Positions 33,190 through 43,282 of a DNA stretch of 64,000 nt are shown piece by piece. The stretch spans positions 1,304,501 to 1,368,500 of the forward strand of contig AP026127.1 in assembly GCA_030295235.1 (NCBI GenBank). The letters are read 5' to 3'. The notes under the pieces are model-generated. The model searched no databases and was not told where the DNA came from. It saw nothing but the letters and a program-made list of their open reading frames with translations. The DNA comes from Fistulifera solaris. Its lineage: Eukaryota; Bacillariophyta; Bacillariophyceae; Naviculales; Stauroneidaceae. The stretch's first letter is position 1. Each line of letters begins with the position of its first letter. A program made the position numbers and the translations under genes.

Positions 33190-34330
33190 TGTGAAACCAC
33201 TCCCCCAACTTCCTCCTTTTCCTCAAACTCGTCTTCGACGCACCCTTCCCCGCAGAGGCACAATCATCGACAATAATTGCAATTCCGGACGAAACGAAAG
33301 ATCTCCCTACGGAAAGAATAATCGACGCAACAAATACGAAAACCACCAGAAATCGAGCAAACCGAATAACGACCGCAAAATTATTATGAGAGCATTGAAA
33401 GGCGCTGGATTCGTTCACTTGTACGGCTTGGCGCCTTAAATACATTGCGAGCTCGAAAGAGGGATTTGTATTCGTCCGAAGGATTGACTAGAAAGCCGAC
33501 GAGGTGCAGCACAAATGTTACAGCGCGAACGCAAATCAGAAGCGCAATTCAGCCCCTGGCTACTTGTGCAAGAAACAAAAGGGTACGACAAACCGGGTCC
33601 GGTGACAAACAGTTGAAAGCCGAAGAAGTCTGAGAACTGGTCAAATCACGTAATTTCCCCTTCGCGTATGTTGACAAAGGTGTCCCTACTACACTTTCGA
33701 GTGACCGACCTCATCAAGGGTTTGTATTGTACATTCTTCTTTGAGTCGATTTCTCGGATACCATATCCAGTAGCATCGAATGACGACGACACACCCAATC
33801 TTGGTTGGTGCTGGATGAACTTGTAAATCCACAAAATTTTGGTGCCTTGATCCGTTCGGCATACTTTATAGGCGGATTCAAAATTGGTCTCGTGGTGTGT
33901 GCGAAGAACTTGGCACTCCCGCCACCGGTTGTGAGTGCGGCAAGTGCGGGAGCATTGGAACTTCTCGATGTCGTATTTAGTATGAACAGTCTACCGAAGA
34001 CTTTAGGGAATGCGCGAGAAGATGGATTTCGTATCATGGAAGCTACCCTTCCGAGGTTCCGACGAGTGACGCCGTCATGTATTGTTTGGAACAGCTCCCC
34101 GTATTAAAGGAACCGATTATTGTGGTACTCATTAAATGCGAGCGTTATAGGTGGCATTCTGATGTGGTAATTGCTGAGGGCCATGGACCCACAGACGCCG
34201 AGGCGCATTAAAAAAGATAAATTCGAAAGGAAGTGTTTTTTTATCGTGCCGCCACAAGTGCACTTTGCCTCCTTCACGAATACCATTAATGCACCTGTTA
34301 GCGATGAACGGCTGAGTTATAATCGCTAGA
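33190..34330 (+). pseudogene. MRM1-like SpoU rRNA 2'-O-methyltransferase relic
   Basis: Homology to mitochondrial/plastid rRNA Gm methyltransferases is clear in pieces: GAGFVHLYGLAP, then EAQFSPWLLVQETKGYDKPG, LVKSRNFPFAYVDKGV, DRPHQGFVL, VLDELVNPQNFGALIRSAYF, LVVCAKNLALPPPVVSAASAGALE, then LPVLKEPIIVVL. These segments lie in order but in changing frames. An in-frame TGA separates KQLKAEEV from ELVKSRN near 33631. Downstream of PIIVVL the family's glycine-rich SAM-knot motif is not recognisable, although a weak GHG trace remains near 34180. At least five lesions are needed, more than in neighbouring genes, so a pseudogene is the better reading. No intact second copy is in the window. Confidence 0.65.
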
Positions 34331-34424
34331 GAGCGTACAAAAAATGACTACTTAAATCTCTTTGCGCTGCTGTCTCCGTAATTCAACATATTTTTATTAC
34401 AATAATGAATAGACGTGTTCACGG

Positions 34425-35253
34425 GACCGCAAATGTCTGCATGCGAGAGCATCCAGTGCCTCTCGAATCGCGTTCTTTTGTTGAATACAATCAACTGGAC
34501 AATCTGCTACTACTCTACGAGTCGCTGGGGTTGCTGAAGAGGCGCGCCGACAATTCTTCACGATGATTCTCCAATCGTCGCGACGTACGAAGTCCGTTGC
34601 GCATGACAGATCCCAAGGTAGCCTGCTCCACAGGCTCAATCGGTTGAAGCGGGGTCTTGGTCTCCGCAATCATATCAACTCTTGCATCCACAACAGTCGA
34701 CGGGGTTGCCGGAACGCGTTCCACAGAGATCGCTTCCGGCTCGGTCTCATAACAAGGTCGGTGCATCCGCACCCGCAGGGACCTTTTCTTGGTCGGGCTG
34801 GCCAACGGGAGCGGGCGCATTCGCAACGGCCTGCGAAGTTGCGGGAGCGCTCTCCGTAGAGACCATTTCCAGTTCGAGCTCGTCAACGGGAGCGGTTACA
34901 TCCGCAACCGCCGGCGCAACGGTGGGAACGCACCCCGACGAGACTTTTTCGGGCTCGGCCTTGCGTGGAGTTAAAGGCAAGGGATTGTTCTGTACTTCTT
35001 CAATTGTCTTTTTGCATCATACACAGGCTGACATCGCTTGTAGCAGCAAAGAAAGAAAACCGAAAGACAAATCGATGAATGATGACACCAATGAAAATCC
35101 CAGCGAGGACCTGTCAAAGACAAAACAACGTTTGATTGTGAGAGGTTTAACAGATACCGAAAGAACGTCGACTTGTAAGACTTACCGACGCCAAAACTAT
35201 GCCGTCGCATCTCCAGCGGGGAAGGTTTGAATGAAGTCCATGAATGTTGTCAT
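34425..35253 (-). pseudogene. Decayed paralogue of the one-TM gene at 25601
   Basis: The segment aligns with 25552-26310 in the same orientation. Its start codon region (MTTFMDFIQTFPAGDA) corresponds to the 26251 start but runs into an in-frame TAG inside exon 1. The intron donor GTAAGT and acceptor TTTGACAG are retained. The Val/Ala/Pro repeats are present but in two frames (SSGCVPTVAPAVADV; VSTESAPATSQAVA), with extra repeat units compared with the intact copy, and the basic end (RNGLRTSRRLE) is in a third. The product cannot be made as one chain. Confidence 0.75.
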
Positions 35254-35673
35254 TTTTTCATGTCACTGCTGCAAGAGGTGTGGATCGTCGACAGCATTGA
35301 TTTATGAGCAATGGCGGGAGAGGGAGACAAAAAAAAAAGAGCTTTGCGAAGAAGCAGGAGGGTGGAGTCCTAAGTTTTTGGAGGTGTACTTGTATAAGGA
35401 AATAAGTACCTCAAATTTGATTCCGACGTGCGCGATTGCACTGCGCGACTTTCGCGTCGCCCGCCCGTCGCCCGGTCTACATCGCAAGCAAAAAACCTTG
35501 GTAGACCTAAGTGCGCGTGCTCGTCCTTTTTTTGTCGTCATTTTATTCGTCAAGGACAACTTACTTTTGGCATCATCGGCAATCCTTTGAAGTTGCCAGA
35601 GTGAATCCCTTTGAATAAAATTATATAGTTATTGCTGTTAATTGGGATATCGTCTCGCAAAAAGCGCAGAGAA
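35254..35673. other. Divergent region upstream of the first carrier
   Basis: Its first ~60 bp duplicate 26252-26310. No gene is supported. Confidence 0.5.
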
Positions 35674-37316
35674 ATGAGCGATCTAGACGATATTCTTGAG
35701 GATGCCGACGCCAATGAAATCGATGAGGACGACGAAGACAAGGAATACGGCTTTTTTGAGAGAAACCGTGCCGCATCTTCAAGCAACAATGCTGTGAATG
35801 GCTCATATGGGAGAATAGCGACCCTGATTTTCGGAACTGACGTGCAACCGGATGAAATCAAACGAATTATGGTGCTTGCGTCCGCGCTCTTTGCGATCGA
35901 AATGAGTGACGGTATCTTTCATTCGGTACAAGATCCTATTTTCGGAGCCATTGTTGGTCTCAACTTCAAGCCTCTCGCGATGGCGATATCATTTGCTGCT
36001 ACTATCGTCATTCTTTGCTTCTACAGCAAAGTCGTTGGGTGCTACTCCCGACGACACGATCTGTTCGGATTTTTGCAAACTTTTTCTTTGGACTTTTCAT
36101 GCTCAATGCTCTTTTTCTGATTCATCCGTCAATAGGAGCACTCGGCGCAAGAGCGCCCGATCCTTTACGAATACTGGGATGGTTTACATTCGGCGCTATT
36201 GATCAATTCGATATCATCATGATCAACCTATTTTGGTCCTTCACCAACTCTGTCGTGCCACTGTCGTCAGCAAAAGCCACCTATGGTGTTGTTTTCGCGA
36301 TCGGCCAGCTTGGTAATCTTGCTGGCTCGCTCGTATTTCTTTTCTTTGGATCGGTCGTCGGAATCTCGGCCTGTTTCGTACTGGGTATCATGTCTATTTT
36401 ACTGATGCAGTCGGTGATCAACAAATATGTGGAATCGTACGGGGCTGCGCCTGCAATAGAATCATCATCTTCTTGCTGTGCATCTTGTTGTGGTTGCCTC
36501 GAAGGACTGTGGCTTTTTCTCAGGCACAATTACGTCAAGGGCATTTCCGTGATTACGTGTTTGTATCTGATACAGCTATCGGTTGTTTCCAAGACAGCCG
36601 AGTATCTTGCGAAAGACCATTTTTCGCAAGTGTATGGATGCGAGCAGGGCCAAAGCTGTTACAACTCTTACACGGGTATCCATAGTTTGACGTACGAAGC
36701 AGAGAAGCATGTCGAGAGCCTCGTCTATTATGTGAACTTGTTGACACGTCTGGTCACGATCCTTTTCCCATTGTTCGGAAGCCGTATCATTATCGACCGA
36801 TACGGTGTACCGAAGAGTCTACTTCTCTTTCCTGTCATCTGTTTGTTTACATCTCTTATTCTTATCATATATCCACCGAATCTCTACATGGTTGTGCTGT
36901 GCTTACTGCTTCTGGAAGGAGCATCGGCAGCAATCAATACTCCAACCAAAGAAATGCTTTACATTCCGACAGGAATCGCCATTCAGTACAAAGCCAGAAT
37001 TTGGATTGAAAGCATTGGATATGATAGCACCCAATTCCTCGGGTATGCATTCACGTGGAAAACTAGTGGAGGCGATACCACATTTGCCACAACGGCCGGC
37101 ACGCTCTCTACAAAAGGCGGACTTCTCTGTTTCGTTCTCGCTCTGATTTCTTTCGCAGTAGCGAGATGCCTGTGTAATGAATTCGAACAAAAGCTCACCT
37201 CGAGTCGACCGGAAGACCGCGAGGAAAGCTTTATCAACTACCAAAATGTTCCGTTGAACCAGGACGACGACGAAAGGACTGACCAATACGATGTAGAGCT
37301 ACCTTCGCTCTCCTGA
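35674..37316 (+). CDS. TLC-family ATP/ADP-type nucleotide transporter, copy 1
   Basis: It starts at ATG 35674 (MSDLDDILEDADANEIDEDD, an acidic cytosolic N-terminus). The frame slips at TTTTT (36081-36085), where one extra T joins LFGFLQTF to FFGLFMLNALFLIHPSIG; the total is ~548 residues. About eleven to twelve membrane helices follow. Family markers are LGWFTFGAIDQFDIIMINLFW, AKATYGVVFAIGQLGNLAG, RHNYVKGISVI, and TPTKEMLYIPTGIAIQYKARIWIESIG. TLC carriers exchange or import nucleotides; in algae they serve plastid or endomembranes. The loop after WIESIG (YDSTQFLGYAF) lacks the usual Gly-Arg-x-Gly-Lys region kept as [10 protein letters not shown] in copy 2, so the substrate may differ. Confidence 0.85.
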
Positions 37317-37336
37317 TTTCTTTGGTTTTACACGAC

Positions 37337-39439
37337 CTACTGAATATACCGACATGTTAAGTCTAATAGCAAACAGGTTTGTGTAGTTTTCAATATTCTA
37401 TGTCCAGTAAACTTCTTGTTGTCCCGAATAGTTGTCCTGTGCTGTAAATTTTGCGAGAGACTGCGCCTCGACGCTAGAATGGGGGACCAACTCTCTAAAC
37501 GTCTTCGCCCGGCGATCGTTAAGAGTAGTAAGATCAAAAGCAAGATACCTCCCGCGGCCAAAAACATCGGGAACACACGCGGCGGTATGAATCCGACGTC
37601 CAATATACTGTCCGGCTCATCGTAAAGTATAGGATCGCGTCCTTGCGGAGCGAGACAGTGGGGACCCGTCCAACCTGCCCTGCACTCACACACCTTGCCA
37701 GCAGTACATCTCCCTCTTTCATCACCGCCACAGGCATCAGGTACGACCCCGGCAGCCGAGGGGACGCAAATGCCACCACCACGTTGTACCCCTTTCAACG
37801 GTCTGACATCGCTTGGAGACTTATAGAGATGTTCTCGAGCTTCAATGAATCGACGAGTCGGACGTTCAGGTGTGGAGCAGCCCACCTTGTGAATTGGGTT
37901 CTGGGGGTCTTGGTAGACTCTTACCCAATTTATCTTGTATTGCGGTCTTGTTTTAATCATGTCGCAAAACCCCTCGGAAAATCCACAGGCGCTTTCCCAG
38001 TGTTCTGAATTACAATCATACTGCTTACAAGGGCAATTTGCTGGACATTCATGAGGAAAACCCCACTGCTTGGATATCGCTGTATTCAACAAAATGTAAC
38101 TTGGTTCGCTCGATATTTCCGCGCCGTATCCTGCTGCTTGAATTCCTGTTCCGTTCAAAGCGAAAACAAGCTCGCCATCCAAGAACCAATGCAAATAGCC
38201 GCCAAAACCTTCGGTTGGTGGCTCCCATTCGACTCGATACACGTGGGGACTTTCGAAGTAAGTTTGGTCCAGTTGTCGATTCATACTGATAGCATCGCTC
38301 CAGTAATCTTGCTCAGCGGGATGAACATCATCCAGAAAGTGATTGTAATCGCCATAGAACAGTATATTGAGACTTGCATTTCTTCCGGGAGTCAAGCCTT
38401 TGTACCACTGTGTGGGACCCGGCCACTCACCGGGTCCCGGTCGATTGGCCGATCGCCCTGGAGCAACTTGGAAGGACGCACTCATGAAAGGTTGTCCAAC
38501 TGTCGTTTTGAGAAAAGGACCCGTGTTTCCTTTAATGTTACCTGGTTGCACTTCGAACACGTCAATTTCTGGCGCACCTCGACCGACACCTTGTTCTAAT
38601 CCATAGTGCGTCGCCCTATCGCACGCAGAAACCGCTTGAGCGGTAAACGACTTGCGCGTGCACGTTGTGGAGCTCCACGGCCAGATATGTTCGGATGTAC
38701 CGACGTAAGTATGTCTCGCCAGATTGCCCAGTAACCAAAATGCCGGCCACAAGCCACCGACATTGTGTTTTCCTGGAAGAATGACTTCCGCCTCCATGAT
38801 ACCTCCCGTAAAGCAAAATTTATTCCACGTTTGCAGCATAGCGGATCGAAAATGTTTCGTCACACGCGTCTTCTTCAACTTGATGTCATCAAAACCCACA
38901 ATATCGGTATTTTTCGCTTCGCTGGTAATCACCAGTTCCCCTTGTTCGTTTGTGATGGCATTTTCCGGAGAATAATAGTGCAGCGCGTCATTTGTGTAAT
39001 CATTCTTATCGAGAGCCGTCCACCGCGGATCGGCGCCATCCGCAAAGGTTCGAAAGGGTGTATTGAATTCATCACTAAACACTAATTGAAAATCGCGCGG
39101 AACATAAGTGGGATAGGAACTCGGGGACGACGACGGCGATTGGGAAGGGAATTCCGTCGAATGCGACGGCGCCGCCGATGGATGTGTACTGGCTTCTTCT
39201 GTCGGTCGTTTTCGTTTGTTACTGGTGCTTGTACTTGATTTCGACGACGAAGAAGAAGAGGGTTGGTGTGGTATGGCGTTGTACTTTTGTGTCGTTCGTG
39301 CCTCCCAAGGCGTGTCCGGGTCGACCCATCCGGCGGGGCTTTCGGACGGTATTAATCCAGGCAATAGACATATTATCAGTAAAACGAGTTTCGTAGGAAT
39401 CCTGGGTGAAGTTTCTGGTTTCGTTGCTGTGAGTATCAT
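37337..39439 (-). CDS. SKN1/KRE6-type GH16 beta-glucan transglycosylase
   Basis: ATG 39439 places a signal or membrane anchor (KLVLLIICLLPGLIPSES) at residues 15-35; an earlier in-frame ATG at 39583 is less likely because it buries that segment. After a Ser/Pro-rich linker the GH16 domain starts with FQLVFSDEFNTPFRTF. It contains the catalytic signature EIDVFE near residue 290, preceded by YGLEQGVGRGAP, and GGLWPAFWLLGN. A Cys-rich EGF-like part (CTAGKVCECRAGWTGPHC) and one transmembrane helix (FLAAGGILLLILLLLTIAG) end the protein. SKN1/KRE6 act in beta-1,6-glucan synthesis; related diatom enzymes are transglycosylases for branched chrysolaminarin, probably in the vacuole or ER. The frame is intact over 700 residues. 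Confidence 0.85.
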   Translation of the reverse strand: MILTATKPETSPRIPTKLVLLIICLLPGLIPSESPAGWVDPDTPWEARTTQKYNAIPHQPSSSSSSKSSTSTSNKRKRPTEEASTHPSAAPSHSTEFPSQSPSSSPSSYPTYVPRDFQLVFSDEFNTPFRTFADGADPRWTALDKNDYTNDALHYYSPENAITNEQGELVITSEAKNTDIVGFDDIKLKKTRVTKHFRSAMLQTWNKFCFTGGIMEAEVILPGKHNVGGLWPAFWLLGNLARHTYVGTSEHIWPWSSTTCTRKSFTAQAVSACDRATHYGLEQGVGRGAPEIDVFEVQPGNIKGNTGPFLKTTVGQPFMSASFQVAPGRSANRPGPGEWPGPTQWYKGLTPGRNASLNILFYGDYNHFLDDVHPAEQDYWSDAISMNRQLDQTYFESPHVYRVEWEPPTEGFGGYLHWFLDGELVFALNGTGIQAAGYGAEISSEPSYILLNTAISKQWGFPHECPANCPCKQYDCNSEHWESACGFSEGFCDMIKTRPQYKINWVRVYQDPQNPIHKVGCSTPERPTRRFIEAREHLYKSPSDVRPLKGVQRGGGICVPSAAGVVPDACGGDERGRCTAGKVCECRAGWTGPHCLAPQGRDPILYDEPDSILDVGFIPPRVFPMFLAAGGILLLILLLLTIAGRRRLESWSPILASRRSLSQNLQHRTTIRDNKKFTGHRILKTTQTCLLLDLTCRYIQ

Positions 39440-39976
39440 TTTTGCGCTATGTACTGACAACAATCCTGCAATGCTGTATTGATTCTTTCGATGCACGAGT
39501 ATTTGCTTTTGCACAAATCCTTCTGACGGAAATTTCAGCGCTATGTAGGACGGATCTGATAATATGAAAAGCTGCCGTCCCACTCTGTGTTACTTGTCGG
39601 CTCGTGCGCTCTGTGCGTTTATAATTTTGTTTCTTGTTGAAAAGTCAAAAACATGCATTGCATTCGTAAGAGTGTCGGAGATGCGATTTTGTTGCCGTCG
39701 GTCGAGGTCCGCAAGCTATGTCGTTGTGAACTGCCGACGTAAGAAATCGAAACCGAGTTGAAGATCGTACTGGTAATAGCCACTATCATCAGGATTGTAG
39801 GTTCTAAGGTCCGTGCTACCATACGTTTTGCATTTTTCTGAGCCGACCAACGAAAAAATAATGAAAGGAACATAACAACAGAACGAAAATAATGATGTTT
39901 GCTTTGTGAATCTTATCAAGTGTTCTAAAGATCCATTTGCGCCAGTAACCTTCATAATCAACAAACGGGACGATCA
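39440..39976. other. Divergent promoter region
   Basis: It separates the GH16 and methyltransferase genes; nothing else is recognised. Confidence 0.5.
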
Positions 39977-40951
39977 ATGAGCAACATGAATCGTCATCAA
40001 GCATTCTTCTTCGTTTTGGGGCTGTTTGCGGCCTCCAATCAAGCATACGTCTTGACGACACCAAAGAAATGTGTCACATCCCTTCAAGCTACGGTGGGGA
40101 AAGGAGAATCCATCTACTCACTGCCAGCACTCTACGATCTAGCGTTTGGGTATCGTGATTTTGAAGAAGAAGTGGACTTTTTATTGAATACGCACGAACG
40201 TTTGGCGGGTCGTCCGGCACTTTCGGTACTCGAGTTGGCGGCCGGTCCGGCGCGGCATGCTCTGACGGCTTTGTCGGACACTTCGATACAGACGGCAACA
40301 GCAGTGGATAGTTCGAAAGAAATGGCAGATTACGCAAAAGAAATTGCTTTAGAAATGCTAGATGAACAGCAGCTCAAGTCGTTTCAGTATTGTGTTGATG
40401 ATATGCGCTCTTTTCGATATAAAAACGGCAAAGACTCTGTTGACACGGTATGGATTTTGCTCGGCTCCTTACAACATTTGACCTCCAATGATGATGTTAT
40501 ATCGTGTTTACAAGCAGTTCGGGAAGCATTATCGGAGGATGGCACCGTTGTGCTAGAGCTGCCGCACCCGCGAGAAACATTTTCTATGGTCGAATGCACG
40601 AAAAATAGTTGGAAAGTGCCGCTGGAGGACGATTCTGGAAATGAATCCGGAGAGCTTAAAATTATTTGGGGCGATGATGGGGACACGTTTGATCCCATTC
40701 AACAAGTACGGCAATTCACAGTCGCGATGGAGCTTATGGGTGTTGCACAATCGGAGGGCATTCAGAATATTCGACAAGTTGTACCGTTGAGGCTCTTTAC
40801 AGCCCAAGAAATTGGAGCACTCGCTCGATGTGCGGGTCTCGAGCTGGTGGAAATGCACGGTGCATTAGAAGAAGGGGTTCAAGTGGACGACGAAATGCTA
40901 GCTTTTCGTCTGGTGTGCGTCCTTCAGCACCAGAAGAATCCTAAATTTTAA
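39977..40951 (+). CDS. SAM-dependent methyltransferase with N-terminal signal
   Basis: Single exon of 324 codons from ATG 39977. The first 24 residues are hydrophobic (HQAFFFVLGLFAASNQAYVL), so it enters the secretory or plastid route. The class I fold is shown by motif I VLELAAGPARHAL, motif II ATAVDSSKEMADYA, motif post-I around FQYCVDDMRSF, and VDTVWILLGSLQHL for motif IV. LSEDGTVVLELPHPRETF matches motif V/VI. The acceptor cannot be deduced. The N-terminus YSLPALYDLAFGYRDFEEEVDFLL resembles bacterial methyltransferase families with an AFxYRD start. The frame is intact. Confidence 0.8.
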   Translation: MSNMNRHQAFFFVLGLFAASNQAYVLTTPKKCVTSLQATVGKGESIYSLPALYDLAFGYRDFEEEVDFLLNTHERLAGRPALSVLELAAGPARHALTALSDTSIQTATAVDSSKEMADYAKEIALEMLDEQQLKSFQYCVDDMRSFRYKNGKDSVDTVWILLGSLQHLTSNDDVISCLQAVREALSEDGTVVLELPHPRETFSMVECTKNSWKVPLEDDSGNESGELKIIWGDDGDTFDPIQQVRQFTVAMELMGVAQSEGIQNIRQVVPLRLFTAQEIGALARCAGLELVEMHGALEEGVQVDDEMLAFRLVCVLQHQKNPKF

Positions 40952-42247
40952 AACAAGACCAACAATGCCACCCAACACATTTTCCAAGTAAATCGATTGT
41001 CTGAAAACGCCCACAATCCTTCATCTTATCTGGATACTTGTTTCACAGAACATGCTCTCGTGATTCGGGAGGATCATCAGGCTTGAGAATGAGCAGCGCA
41101 TTATCGTAAATTTGGTGGCTCCATCTATCGCACCCAGGAAATGTTCGCCGTTCGGTCGGTAATGTTCTGTAGACAACAAGCAAGTGTTTTCTAGTTTTTG
41201 ACTATCATTGATTGGTGATTGGATATAATGATGTAAATAAAACGGAGTACGCCGTACCGCCTTTTTAGAGCGCCCCTAAGAGTTTAGAGCTCCTTGAACT
41301 CGCATGACAAAGCCTCGTATATTTCAACAATTCACGGACCCATAATAATTCTTCACGCGTTAGCTTTCATGTGAATTCAAGGCATTCGGCCAGACCCTGA
41401 CCCAGACTCCGCAATGAGCCCCCGTGCAGCGGCGACGCAAAACAATCTCTACTCTTTAATCATAGTTGTTCTTCCTTTTCCACGCCCCTCAATCCCTTCA
41501 AATTTTGTCGGTGAAAGTGAAGTCCACCGGAAGCCTATTCATGGAAAAGCTTGCATGAGCTTTGCTTGAGATGATTGCTTTCGCTTAGATTTATTGGGCA
41601 CTTCGTGAATTTTGTGACCATGACGGGGAAAATCATCATCGCGAGAGATGCACATGAGAAATCTCCAGTCATTATGCTTTCACGACTCGCCGCCTCGGTG
41701 TCGCGTACACTAATGTATTGTTTCAATTTTCTAAGTGACATGGACGTGACGTTGTAGACTTAGACGTCATTCTTCACGAAACTTAGGCCCTTGTTTTAAT
41801 TACAAGCCGAAGAACCAAGTCAATCAAAAGGGTACTCTAGGTATTTAGTACCGTATGGTTTGACTGTGTGTGAAAGACTTGATTTGAGATCTAAAAAAGG
41901 TTTTTGAATTTTTTATCAATTCAACCAAGATTCATAACTAAAATCCAACTTCGGCAATTGTATTGGTTTCGGCTTAACCAAGACAGCTTCATAGGAAATT
42001 GTAGGAATGAAAAGAAAGAGGTCGGGCAATAGTATTAGAGTACAGAAGCTATTGATAGTAAAATGACCCTGCCATCAAGGAATGTCCATGTCCCCGCAGT
42101 TGCAATGAAGAATGAAGCAAGGGAATGAAGCGTCAAAAGATTTCCAGATCTCGAAATAGCTCCAGCTCCCTCATTCGCGTTGCTCATAAAAATTGCATCA
42201 GTAGTAGCAACCCTTCGATTGCACTAACACCTACTTCCCTCGCCACC
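40952..42247. other. Intergenic, nothing recognised
   Basis: 1.3 kb without a supported gene. Short frames lack motifs. It should contain the promoter of the repeat protein gene. Confidence 0.5.
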
Positions 42248-42805
42248 ATGTACGACATTGAAGCAACTCTTGAAACTAACGCCATCGCTGGTGTCAGCTC
42301 TTCTGAGAAGAGCTTCCGTCGACGATTCCTTTGCGCAGCTGTTGTTTTGGGTTCGGTGATGTTCATTGCTGCCTCTGGCTTCTCCACGTCAACTGGAGGA
42401 CTCTTCGACCGCTCCTTGTCTCACAAGGAAGGTCACGGCCACGACAATGACGGATCGCACGGACACGACGGTCATCGCTCGCTCTTCGACCGTTCTTTGT
42501 CCCACAAAGAGGGACACGGTCATGATAATGATGGCGCTCACGGCCATGATGGTCATCGCTCGCTCTTTGATCGCGCCTTGTCTCACAAGGGAGGACACGG
42601 TCACGACAACGACAGTGAGCATGGACACGACGGTCATCGCTCGCTCTTCGACCGCTCTTTGTCTCACAAAGAAGGTCATGGCCACGATAATGATGGCGCG
42701 CACGGACATGATGGCCACATGCGCTCGCTCTTCGACCGCTCCTTGTCTCACAAAGGGGGACACGGTCATGACAACGACAGTGAGCATGGGCATGATGGTC
42801 ATTAA
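42248..42805 (+). CDS. His/Asp-rich tandem-repeat membrane or secreted protein
   Basis: I choose ATG 42248 (CCACCATGT context, MYDIEATLETNA), giving 185 residues. A hydrophobic helix at about 27-45 (FLCAAVVLGSVMFIAASGF) follows three Arg, so a type II anchor or signal. The rest is five 27-residue units (81 bp): LFDRSLSHK[E/G]GHGHDN, D[G/S], [S/A/E]HGHDGH[R]S. Units 2 and 4 share KEG/DGAHG, units 3 and 5 share KGG/DSEHG. The last unit ends the protein. Eight to nine His per unit would bind transition metals such as Zn or Ni; this is inferred from composition. The complementary strand is open too because of the repeat. No family is recognised. Confidence 0.7.
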   Translation: MYDIEATLETNAIAGVSSSEKSFRRRFLCAAVVLGSVMFIAASGFSTSTGGLFDRSLSHKEGHGHDNDGSHGHDGHRSLFDRSLSHKEGHGHDNDGAHGHDGHRSLFDRALSHKGGHGHDNDSEHGHDGHRSLFDRSLSHKEGHGHDNDGAHGHDGHMRSLFDRSLSHKGGHGHDNDSEHGHDGH

Positions 42806-43282
42806 GTTCGCTGTTGCATAAAACTCGTTAGTGTGTCTCGCACGTGGCGATTAGCAAGCCAGTCCTTTTCGAATGTCGGCGAGCTATTTGCTCACGAGCG
42901 CTGTTAATTGGTTAATAATTATATTTATCATCTCATGAACTGTGGTTTCATCAGATTTCAGGCGCTCATTTAGAGCTGCTGTGATATATTTTCGGTTTTG
43001 TTTGACCCTCCCTCCGCATTGTTAGCTTCGTACGGGACTCACTCCTCAGTCGCGATTCCCAGTCGCACATGGATATTGCTATACCGAACAGTGTAGTGTC
43101 GACGACATAATCCAAAATGATCTATGATCGTACCACCACTGTAATAATTAAGTAATTAAAACCGTTCCGCATTGAGGACGATTCATGATAAACACAATAA
43201 CAACAACGAAATAAATAGGATCATTGTGCTTATTGACACAAAGACATGACACCATGAGATCAGCACCCCAACATTTTATAAA
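42806..43282. other. Intergenic
   Basis: 3' flank of the repeat protein gene and promoter of the next gene; nothing recognised. Confidence 0.5.

Noticed and set aside
42389-42802. 137-codon frame on the minus strand opposite the His-rich protein
   Set aside because: It exists because the 81-bp repeat has no stop in that frame; it lacks a non-repeat start and any motif.
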